This document shows positions 56,849-64,000 of a DNA stretch of 64,000 nucleotides, one piece after another. Position 1 is the stretch's first letter; each line of letters opens with the position of its first letter. Both the position numbers and the translations under genes were made by a program. The notes under the pieces were generated by a model. That model searched no databases and was not told where the DNA came from. It saw nothing but the letters and a program-made list of their open reading frames with translations. The DNA is from Shinella granuli (lineage in GTDB: Bacteria; Pseudomonadota; Alphaproteobacteria; Rhizobiales; Rhizobiaceae): contig NZ_SLVX01000015.1 of the NCBI RefSeq assembly GCF_004341885.1, positions 1 to 64,000 on the forward strand. Direction: 5' to 3'.

Positions 56849-57626
56849 CATCCTGAGCGACCTTTCCGATGCGATGAGCGATCCCGATCCGGTGCGCCGC
56901 GCGCAGATCCAGATGAAGCGCCCGTTGCCGAAGCGGTTCTACAAGGCCGTCTCGACGGACGAGGCGGAGGAGGGCCACCGCATCCTGCTCGACGGCCGCC
57001 CGGTGCGCACGCCCGGCAAGAAGCTGCTCGCCGTGCCGGCCAGGCCGATCGCCGACCGTCTCGTTGCCGAATGGGACGGGCAGGGCGAGGAGATCGATCC
57101 GGCGAAGATGCCCGTGACGCGGCTCGTCAACACGGCCGTCGACGGCGTCGCGGAGAATTTCGATGCGGTCTTCGAGGAGATCGTGCGCTTTGCCGGCACG
57201 GACATGCTCTGCTACCGCGCGGATTCGCCGGCCGGGCTGGTCGAGCGGCAGCGCGAGGGCTGGGATCCGGTCATCCGCTGGGCGGCCGATGCAAGGGGCG
57301 CGCGCTTCATCCTCGTCGAAGGCGTGATGCACCAGGAACAGCCGGCCCCGGCGATCGAGGCTTTTTCCGCCGCGCTTGCCGCCTTCCGCGATCCACTGGC
57401 GCTCGCCTGCCTGCACACGGTGACGACGCTCACCGGCTCGGCGCTGTTGGCGCTGGCGCTCGCCGAGGACGTCATCGACGCCGACCGCGCCTGGACGCTC
57501 GCCCATGTCGACGAGGACTGGCAGATCGAGCATTGGGGCACGGACGAGGAGGCCTTCCGTCGCCGCGAGCTGCGCCGTGCGGAAATGGACGTCGCCGCCG
57601 CCGTGCTTGCGGAAATTCCACGCTGA
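56841..57626 (+). CDS. ATP12-family F1-ATPase assembly chaperone
   Basis: A 261-residue protein of the ATP12 family, which in mitochondria helps assemble the F1 alpha subunit. Conserved blocks: RFYKAVSTDEAEEGHRILLD, LDGRPVRTPGKKLL, DAVFEEIVRFAGTDMLCYRA and the C-terminal HWGTDEEAFRRRELR. The ATG at 56841 lies within the end of the HAD gene. The link to F1F0 ATP synthase is by family; the zeta inhibitor gene elsewhere in this window is a second F1-related gene. Confidence 0.92.
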   Translation: MRDILSDLSDAMSDPDPVRRAQIQMKRPLPKRFYKAVSTDEAEEGHRILLDGRPVRTPGKKLLAVPARPIADRLVAEWDGQGEEIDPAKMPVTRLVNTAVDGVAENFDAVFEEIVRFAGTDMLCYRADSPAGLVERQREGWDPVIRWAADARGARFILVEGVMHQEQPAPAIEAFSAALAAFRDPLALACLHTVTTLTGSALLALALAEDVIDADRAWTLAHVDEDWQIEHWGTDEEAFRRRELRRAEMDVAAAVLAEIPR

Positions 57627-57681
57627 AAAGACTTTGTTAAGAGGTCCGCACCATTTTGGCACGCGGCCGAAATCCGACATG

Positions 57682-57720
57682 GAGCAGTTCCGGTGAAATC
57701 CGGTTTATCGGAATTGCTCT
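57682..57720. repeat. Short GAGCA-type palindromic repeat
   Basis: GAGCAgTTCCG and CGGAATTGCTC are inverted ends of a 39-bp element. A related longer element lies at 59419-59522, and a truncated TTGCTCTAG copy at 58941-58949 provides the gdx stop codon. Common intergenic repeat style of Rhizobiaceae; no formal name assigned. Confidence 0.6.
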
Positions 57721-57803
57721 AAACGCCTGTTTTTATCGCATTGTCCTGCGCCGGAGCGATGCCGCCTCGGCGGGAAATGCTCCAGCATACCGGTATCGAG
57801 TTC

Positions 57804-58454
57804 ATGCAGTTCCTTGTTCGCACACTTCTTTCCGCCACGCTTCTCCTTTCCACGCCCTTTGCCGCCAGCGCCGACGAGGCCTTTCCGGTCCGTGATATCC
57901 GCAAGATCGTGGTGAGCGGCGACGACAGCGCGTCTCCCACGGTGCTGAAGCGCACCGGCGAGCACCTGAAGCGGGCCGCCAGGGCGACGCGCCGGACCGT
58001 CGCGATCGACCCGGCGACGATGGATGTGCGGGTCTCCGGCGTCCGGGAGGGCAGCAATGGCCAGAGCACCGCGCGGGTGACGGTGACCTTGTCCGGCCCC
58101 GGCGCATCGTCGAAGAGGACGCTGACGATCAACAGCTTCATGCCGCAGCAGAAGGGCCGCGATGCGGCGCTGGGCGATGCCATCGCCAGGCGCGTGGCGC
58201 TCGCCTATCACCTGGCGCCGGTCGCAGGCGCCAAGGCGGTCGAGGGCAAGCGCCCGGGCAAGGGCCGCAAATATGCCGGCGGCAAGCGCCGCACGGCGAC
58301 CACCACGTCGGTCCAGTCCTATTCGGGTGGGCAGGACCGCCCGCTCGTCATCCCCACCGAGGCGGCGCTGAACGTGCGCTCGCGCGCGCTGCCGGAAGGC
58401 TCGACGAAGAAGGTTGCACCCTGCGTCGTCACGCAGGCGATCAGCTGCGACTGA
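57804..58454 (+). CDS. Exported basic hypothetical protein
   Basis: A 216-residue precursor with a signal peptide (MQFLVRTLLSATLLLSTPFAASA). The mature chain is beta-rich at first (IRKIVVSGDDSAS, VRVSGVREGSNGQ) and then Lys/Arg-rich (KRPGKGRKYAGGKRR) with two C-terminal Cys (VAPCVVTQAISCD). No family recognised. Start at 57804; upstream ATG codons overlap the repeat-rich gap. Periplasmic location likely. Confidence 0.7.
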   Translation: MQFLVRTLLSATLLLSTPFAASADEAFPVRDIRKIVVSGDDSASPTVLKRTGEHLKRAARATRRTVAIDPATMDVRVSGVREGSNGQSTARVTVTLSGPGASSKRTLTINSFMPQQKGRDAALGDAIARRVALAYHLAPVAGAKAVEGKRPGKGRKYAGGKRRTATTTSVQSYSGGQDRPLVIPTEAALNVRSRALPEGSTKKVAPCVVTQAISCD

Positions 58455-58541
58455 TCGCCCGGCCGGGAGCGGCGACCAGGAGAATCCGGGCGGAAAGCGT
58501 GATAGCATCCTCCTTTCGTTGGAACGGAGGGAGTGAACGGC

Positions 58542-58925
58542 ATGTTCGAGGGATTATCCGCCTATCGGCCGCAGGCGCTGGCGGCGCTGCGCATCATGAC
58601 GGCGCTGCTCTTCATCGAGCACGGCACGCAGAAATTCTTCAATTTCCCGCCGTCGGATCAGCCCTTCGGCGACCTGATGAACCTGATCGGCCTGGCCGGC
58701 GCGCTGGAGATCGCCGGCGGCCTTTTGATCCTGCTCGGCCTCTTCACGCGGCCGGCGGCCTTCGTGCTCTGCGGCTTCATGGCGGTCGCCTATTTCATGG
58801 CGCATGCGCCGCAGAGCTTCTTTCCGATCAACAATCGCGGCGACGCCGCGATCCTGTTCTGCTTCGTCTTCCTCTACCTGACAGCCGCAGGGCCGGGCGC
58901 CTTCGCCTTCGACAATCGCCGTTAG
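58542..58925 (+). CDS. DoxX family membrane protein
   Basis: A 127-residue protein with four membrane helices. The motif LRIMTALLFIEHGTQKFFNF in helix 1, then GLAGALEIAGGLLILLGL in helix 2 and RPAAFVLCGFMAVAYFMAH in helix 3, are DoxX signatures. DoxX proteins have been associated with thiosulfate or redox metabolism, but most remain undefined. The ATG at 58542 has GGAGGGAG upstream; a GTG at 58533 would be too close to it. It converges on gdx. Confidence 0.9.
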   Translation: MFEGLSAYRPQALAALRIMTALLFIEHGTQKFFNFPPSDQPFGDLMNLIGLAGALEIAGGLLILLGLFTRPAAFVLCGFMAVAYFMAHAPQSFFPINNRGDAAILFCFVFLYLTAAGPGAFAFDNRR

Positions 58926-58945
58926 AACAACTGCGGACGATTGCT

Positions 58946-59260
58946 CTAGGCCGCGAATTTCAGGCCGAGGATGCCGGTGACGATGAGGGCGATGCAGCCC
59001 ATGCGGATGGCCGTCACCGGTTCGGCGAAGAGAAAGATGCCGAGCATCACGGTGCCGACCGTGCCGATGCCGGTCCAGATCGCATAGGCGGTGCCGATCG
59101 GCAGCGTCTTCACGGCAAGGCCGAGCAGGACGATGGAAACGACCATCGAGCCGGCGGTGAGGGCCGTCGGCAGGGGCCTGGTGAAGCCGTCGGTATATTT
59201 GAGGCCGATCGCCCAGCCGATTTCGAACAGGCCGGCGAGGGTGAGGTAGATCCAGGGCAT
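58946..59260 (-). CDS. gdx: Guanidinium exporter (SMR family, Gdx/SugE)
   Basis: A 104-residue four-helix small multidrug resistance protein of the Gdx subtype, which exports guanidinium in exchange for protons. The essential Glu13 lies in GLFEIGWAIGLKYTDGF, and the motif GTAYAIWTGIGTVG matches Gdx rather than EmrE. The start at 59260 follows CGGAG at a normal spacing. A guanidine-II riboswitch lies directly upstream, which strongly supports the function. The stop codon comes from a TTGCTCTAG repeat remnant. Confidence 0.94.
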   Translation of the reverse strand: MPWIYLTLAGLFEIGWAIGLKYTDGFTRPLPTALTAGSMVVSIVLLGLAVKTLPIGTAYAIWTGIGTVGTVMLGIFLFAEPVTAIRMGCIALIVTGILGLKFAA

Positions 59261-59281
59261 TGCCCACTCCGTATCAAGGGA

Positions 59282-59336
59282 GCGAGGCCGTCCCCGCATT
59301 CGTGACCGGATGTCATCCGGCGGTAGCCGTCTACCG
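59282..59336 (-). promoter_or_regulatory. Guanidine-II (mini-ykkC) riboswitch
   Basis: On the minus strand two hairpins each carry the diagnostic ACGG loop (ACGR consensus): P1 CGGTAG-ACGG-CTACCG (59336-59321) and P2 GCGGGG-ACGG-CCTCGC (59297-59282). A 23-base linker between them contains a further small hairpin (CCGGAT-GAC-ATCCGG). Guanidinium binds each ACGR loop and brings the two together, freeing the ribosome site. P2 ends 21 bases before the gdx ATG, close to its CGGAG. Confidence 0.9.
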
Positions 59337-59418
59337 GGGCGCACTATACCGCTGTCGCGGGGAAGGGCAAGGACGGGGGGCGGCATGCCAGCCATGCGCC
59401 CCCGCCATGGCAATGGCT

Positions 59419-59522
59419 TAGAGCATTTCCGCTTTTCTCCGAATCGCGAAACGCTCTATCTGTTTGTTTTCACGCAATTCCGGACGCAAAACCGCTCCGC
59501 ACTTTTGCTGGAATTGCTCTAG
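59419..59522. repeat. Longer GAGCA-type intergenic repeat
   Basis: A 104-bp element beginning TAGAGCATTTCCGC and ending GGAATTGCTCTAG. Internal GAGCATTTCCG...CGAAACGCTC and GCAATTCC...GGAATTGC arms form palindromes. Its last bases include the stop codon of fghA on the minus strand. Same family as 57682-57720. Confidence 0.6.
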
Positions 59523-60352
59523 CCGAGACGCTCGGCATGCCACTTCAGGTGATCGTCCATGAAGGTGGAGATGAAGTAGTAGGAGTGATCGTAGCGCTCG
59601 TGCATGCGCAGCGTCAGCCCGATATCCGTATCCTTGACCGCCGCCTCGAAGAGCCAGGGGCGCAGGCCGTTTTCCAGGAAACCGTCCGCCTTGCCCTGGT
59701 CGATGAAGAATTCCGGAAACCGGGCGCCATCAGCGACGAGCGCGCAGGCATCGTATTGCCGCCACGCCGCCCTGTCGGCGCCGAGATACTTCTCGAAGGC
59801 CGGGGCCGACCAGTCGGCGGTGGACGGCTCGACGATCGGCGCGAAGGCCGAGCAGCTCCTGAAGCGCTCCGGGTTCTTGAGCGCGATCGTCATGGCGCCG
59901 TGGCCGCCCATCGAATGGCCGAAAATGCCCTGGCGCGCCATGTCCATGCGGAAATGCTGGCTGACGAAATTCGGCAGCTCCTCCGTCACGTAGCTGTACA
60001 TCTGGTAGTGTTCCGCCCAGGGCGCCTCGGTCGCATCGAGATAGAAGCCGGCGCCCTTGCCCATCTGCCAGTTGGTGATTTCGTCCGGTACGTCGTTGCC
60101 ACGCGGGCTGGTGTCCGGGCAGACGACGATAAGGCCGAGTTCGGCGGCCATGCGCCGGTATTCGCCCTTCTCCATGACATTGGCATGGCTGCAGGTGAGG
60201 CCGGACAGATACCAGAGCACGGGACGCGGCTCGTGGATCGCCTGCGGCGGCACGAAGACGGCGAAGGTCATCTCGCATTTGCACGCCTCGGAATCGTGGG
60301 CGAACACGCCCTGCATGCCGCCGAAGGCCGTGTTCTGGGAAAGCACTTTCAT
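59519..60352 (-). CDS. fghA: S-formylglutathione hydrolase
   Basis: A 277-residue esterase that hydrolyses S-formylglutathione to formate and glutathione, the step after AdhC in formaldehyde detoxification. Nucleophile Ser in IFGHSMGGHGAMTIAL; the Asp and His lie in FFIDQGKADGFL and ERYDHSYYF. The start MKVLSQNTAFGG at 60352 has GGAG upstream; longer frames extend into intergenic sequence. Its stop codon comes from the adjacent repeat. Confidence 0.95.
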   Translation of the reverse strand: MKVLSQNTAFGGMQGVFAHDSEACKCEMTFAVFVPPQAIHEPRPVLWYLSGLTCSHANVMEKGEYRRMAAELGLIVVCPDTSPRGNDVPDEITNWQMGKGAGFYLDATEAPWAEHYQMYSYVTEELPNFVSQHFRMDMARQGIFGHSMGGHGAMTIALKNPERFRSCSAFAPIVEPSTADWSAPAFEKYLGADRAAWRQYDACALVADGARFPEFFIDQGKADGFLENGLRPWLFEAAVKDTDIGLTLRMHERYDHSYYFISTFMDDHLKWHAERLG

Positions 60353-60371
60353 CTGGAAACTCCGCATGGGT

Positions 60372-61028
60372 TCAGGAAGCGAGCGACACCGCCGCATTGA
60401 CGGCGGCGGCGACCAGCACCGTGTTGAAGAAGAAGGAAACGATCGCGTGCAGCAGGTTGACCTTGCGCATCGCCGTCGAGGTGATGGCGACGTCCGAGGT
60501 TTGCGCGGTCATGCCGATCACGAAGGCGAAATAGAGGAAATCGTAGGCACCGGGCGCGGCCTTGCCGGGAAAATCGAGGCCTCGGCCGGTGTCGGGGTCC
60601 GTTTCCGCGCTGCCGGGGCGCCAGTAGAGATGGGCATAGTGCATGGCCGCCATGGTGTGGATGGTGAACCAGCCGAGTGCGACGGAGGCGAAGGCGAGCA
60701 CGAATTCGCCGCTAGAGACGGCGGGCCGGTTGAGCACCACAAAGAGCGAGCCCGTGGAAACGGCGACGGCCGCAAAGGTGACGGCGAAGATGACCGCGAC
60801 CGGCTCGTCCGTGTCCGTCGCATAATGTTCGAGATGGGCGGCGGTCAGGCGCGGCACGCGCCAGGCGGTCAAGAGCAGATAACAGAGGAAGAAGACGACA
60901 ACCGCGGTGCCGATGGCGAAATCCGGCTCGAACCAGAGCGCAGGGGCAAGGCCGAGCGCCGCCGCGCCGATGCCGACATAGAAGGGCAGGTGCCTGCCGT
61001 AGATCCTCGGCCCCGGCGCGCTTTTCAT
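60372..61028 (-). CDS. DUF1345 integral membrane protein
   Basis: A 218-residue protein with five predicted helices (about 14-32, 37-55, 80-100, 115-135, 190-212). Motifs VALGWFTIHTMAAMHYAHLY and FAFVIGMTAQTSDVAI are typical of DUF1345. Unknown function. Its ATG overlaps the stop of the upstream DUF188 gene by 3 bases (coupled). Located between that gene and fghA. Confidence 0.88.
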   Translation of the reverse strand: MKSAPGPRIYGRHLPFYVGIGAAALGLAPALWFEPDFAIGTAVVVFFLCYLLLTAWRVPRLTAAHLEHYATDTDEPVAVIFAVTFAAVAVSTGSLFVVLNRPAVSSGEFVLAFASVALGWFTIHTMAAMHYAHLYWRPGSAETDPDTGRGLDFPGKAAPGAYDFLYFAFVIGMTAQTSDVAITSTAMRKVNLLHAIVSFFFNTVLVAAAVNAAVSLAS

Positions 61029-61486
61029 GGGGACGGGCCAGCCTGCGCGTTCTTTGCCCGGCGGCAGAGCCGGTCGAGCATTTCGAGGAAGGCGGAGCGG
61101 TCGCGCGGGGAGAAGGCGGCATTGTAGCCCTTGCTCTCGCCCGTTTCGCGCAGATGCGCGCCGAGGTCGCGCATGGCGCTCGCCATGCCGATATTGGTCT
61201 TGTCGAAGAGGCGACCGGTGGGGCCGGTGACATGCGCGCCCTTCTCGACGCAGCGCACGGCCAGCGGCACGTCGGCCGTCACGACGATGTCGTCGGCGCC
61301 GGCATGATCGGCGATCCAGTTGTCCGCCGCGTCGAAGGCACCCGAGACGATGACGTTGCGCACCATCGGGTCGCGCGACGGGCGCAGGCCCGAATTGGCG
61401 ACGAAGGTCACCGCCATGCCATGGCGTTCCGCCACCTTGAGGATTTCGGCCTTTACCGGGCACGCATCCGCGTCAACGTAAATCAT
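61025..61486 (-). CDS. YaiI/YqxD family protein (DUF188)
   Basis: A 153-residue protein with conserved MIYVDADACPVKAEIL at the N-terminus, IVSGAFDAADNWIADHA, and IVVTADVPLAVRCVEKG. DUF188 is PIN-like in fold, with Asp clusters that could bind metal; a nuclease role is suspected but not proven. Co-translated with the DUF1345 gene. Confidence 0.92.
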   Translation of the reverse strand: MIYVDADACPVKAEILKVAERHGMAVTFVANSGLRPSRDPMVRNVIVSGAFDAADNWIADHAGADDIVVTADVPLAVRCVEKGAHVTGPTGRLFDKTNIGMASAMRDLGAHLRETGESKGYNAAFSPRDRSAFLEMLDRLCRRAKNAQAGPSP

Positions 61487-61525
61487 GGCGCCGTAATTTC
61501 CTGTATGTCGTGGTTCCGCGCAGGC

Positions 61526-61986
61526 TCAAGAATGGCCGGCAGGACGCTGCATGTCGATATGGGGAATACCATCCTCGACATATTCCCCCGATGTCGGCGC
61601 GAAACCCAAGGATCGGTAGAAGCGCTCCAGATGGCCTTGCGCGGAAAGGGCGATGGGTTGCCCCGGAAAATGCGCCTCGCAGGCCGATATCGCTTCGTGC
61701 ATCAGAGCCTCGCCGAGGCGTTTGCGCCGGTGTCCGGGCGAAACGAGGACGCGGCCGATGCGCGGCGCCCTGTTCTCCGGTTGCCACAGGCGCGCATAAG
61801 CGGCCGTCTCGCCGTCGATCAGCAGCCGCAGATGCAGCGCGTCCTCGTCCTTGCCGTCGAGTTCGGGATAGGCGCAGGCCTGCTCGACGACGAAGACATC
61901 GACGCGCAGTCTCAAGAGAGCATAAAGCTCGACGGCGGAAAATGCTGCCATCCTCCGCACGTCGATTGTATAGGGAACCGTGTCCG

Positions 61987-61990
<4 letters not shown>
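61526..61990 (-). CDS. ElaA-like GNAT acetyltransferase
   Basis: A GNAT-fold protein of about 154 residues if it starts at the TTG at 61990, which overlaps the adhC stop; an ATG at 61951 would shorten it by 13 residues. The ElaA-type N-terminus ([18 protein letters not shown]) normally has about 14 residues before it, favouring the TTG. Acetyl-CoA loop in [20 protein letters not shown]. Substrate unknown. Confidence 0.8.
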
Positions 61991-63114
<1,124 letters not shown>

Positions 63115-63196
63115 CTTCGTCTCCCTATGCGGATTCTGTGTCGGGCCGACCATTGCAGAGCAGGTCCGGCCTCTCAAGTGCGGTTTCCGGAAAAAA

Positions 63197-63601
63197 TCAG
63201 CCCTGATCTTTTTTGATCAATTTTGCGACCTCGGCTTCGAGCAAGGCGATCGCCTTGCCGGTCTGGTCGTGCAACTTATGGATTTCCTGCAACTGGCGCA
63301 TGAGCGGATGCAGGTGCTCCTCGCCGGAGGGGTCCGACGGCGCCTCGCCGATGCCGGCGATCAGCCAGGAGGGGGAGACCGAGAGAACGCCGGCCAGCAT
63401 GAACAGCGCCTTCGTCTCCGGCTCGGCATGGTCGCGCTCCCAGCCGCTCACCGTGCCCTCGGGCAGGCCGAGACGGGCGGCGAGGTCTTCCAGGCCGAGC
63501 CCCAGCGCATCGCGCGCGCGCCAGATGCGCCCGCCGAGCGTGTCGCCGTCGGCGCGGCCCGAAGGGAAGGGGATGGTGTTGCTCTCGCCGGGAAAGGTCA
63601 T
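63197..63601 (-). CDS. XRE-family HTH regulator
   Basis: A 134-residue protein starting [15 protein letters not shown] with a GGAGG site at good spacing. HTH region about 22-80 ([20 protein letters not shown] followed by [12 protein letters not shown]). C-terminal helix with Leu repeats ([13 protein letters not shown]) probably dimerises. It lies just upstream of adhC, about 80 bases away; control of adhC is possible but not shown. It faces away from the transporter gene. Confidence 0.85.
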   Translation of the reverse strand: MTFPGESNTIPFPSGRADGDTLGGRIWRARDALGLGLEDLAARLGLPEGTVSGWERDHAEPETKALFMLAGVLSVSPSWLIAGIGEAPSDPSGEEHLHPLMRQLQEIHKLHDQTGKAIALLEAEVAKLIKKDQG

Positions 63602-63744
63602 CGCGGCCTCCATTGTCCTTGCCGCAAGTCTACAGGCAAGGCGCAAGGCCGGGCTACCTCAAATGCGCCGCCCCGATGACGCGATTTCCGGCATTGCCAG
63701 TGTGCGGAAAAGGACTATGCAGAGGCGAACGAAGGAGTCGCAGC

Positions 63745-64000
63745 ATGAACACCACGGCCAGCACCACCGATCCGTCGGGCGCCGGCACGATGCAGGGCGT
63801 GGCGCTGATGGCGGTCGCCATGCTGCTCCTGCCCTGCATGGACGCCATCGCCAAATACATGGCGACCTTCGCAGACATGTCGCCGGGCCAGGTGACGTTC
63901 TACCGCTTCTTCTTCCAGGTGGTCTGCACGATCCCGCTGATCTTCACGGCGGCCGGCAGCGCCATGCTGCGGCCGAAGCGGCCGTGGCTCAACCTGTTGC
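63745..64000 (+). CDS. DMT (EamA) transporter, truncated by the window edge
   Basis: The first 85 residues of a drug/metabolite transporter superfamily protein: ATG at 63745 preceded by GAAGGAG. A first membrane helix GVALMAVAMLLLPCMDAIAK with the typical MDAIAKY motif, then FYRFFFQVVCTIPLIFTAA as the second. Usual length would be about 290-310 residues, so most of the gene lies beyond position 64000. Substrate unknown. Confidence 0.88.
   Translation, partial: MNTTASTTDPSGAGTMQGVALMAVAMLLLPCMDAIAKYMATFADMSPGQVTFYRFFFQVVCTIPLIFTAAGSAMLRPKRPWLNLL

Noticed and set aside
57627-57803. Region examined as a possible small RNA
   Set aside because: Its structure is explained by the GAGCA-type repeat; no promoter-terminator pair could be recognised.

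Overview
The window reads as chromosomal core DNA of a GC-rich alphaproteobacterium, most likely a member of the Rhizobiaceae (Rhizobium/Ensifer/Shinella group). The main reasons are the small-PurL/PurS/PurQ purine system, a DUF1476 F1-ATPase zeta inhibitor, a suf operon led by a second cysteine desulfurase, a 108-bp RIME-like intergenic mosaic element, and iron sites of the RirA (TGA-N9-TCA) and Irr (TTTAGAA-N3-TTCtAAA) type. I could not assign a genus. I saw no rRNA, tRNA, phage, insertion sequence or CRISPR array.

Layout. 0.2-7.4 kb, mostly minus strand: purine genes purC-purS-(coiled-coil ORF)-purQ and purL-bolA, interrupted by a MocR-type regulator divergent from a DUF1127 gene; purB lies at 12.7-14 kb. 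7.6-12.5 kb: ATPase zeta inhibitor, a PAS-GGDEF-EAL protein, a hydrolase, a DUF2189 membrane protein and a tiny periplasmic protein. 14-18.1 kb: membrane protein, DUF2259, rpe, a P1 peptidase and an orphan ABC substrate-binding protein. 18.3-23.9 kb: flavin reductase plus a CoxD/CoxE/XdhC/MobA-like set that resembles the maturation half of a molybdenum hydroxylase system without its structural genes. 24-31 kb: iron-regulated TonB receptor, Nudix, RhlE helicase, M23 peptidase, DUF455 and a one-cysteine PrxQ. 31-38.5 kb: AsmA-like giant, tyrS, anmK, GGDEF protein.

38.6-46.9 kb holds the complete suf operon iscS-sufB-(53-aa membrane ORF)-sufC-sufD-sufS-sufT-sufA behind a promoter carrying both a RirA-type and an Irr-type site. 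A PAS histidine kinase and a single-domain response regulator follow. 49.4-54.2 kb is the glycine cleavage operon gcvT-gcvH-gcvP behind a tandem glycine riboswitch, with a RIME-like element inside the operon. 54.4-58.9 kb: small ORF, stand-alone Lrp ligand-binding domain, pseudouridine synthase-HAD-ATP12 operon, exported basic protein, DoxX. 58.9-64 kb: a guanidinium exporter with a two-hairpin guanidine-II riboswitch, formaldehyde detoxification genes (fghA, adhC), membrane and DUF188 proteins, GNAT, XRE regulator and a truncated DMT transporter.

Two themes link the genes. One is one-carbon and purine metabolism (pur genes, glycine cleavage, formaldehyde oxidation). The other is iron-sulfur and metal-cofactor supply (suf, TonB receptor, Mo-enzyme maturation). 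Most genes are ordinary chromosomal genes. The least explained parts are the orphan Mo-maturation cluster, the conserved-looking small ORFs embedded in the purine and suf operons, and several unassigned inverted repeats at divergent promoters.
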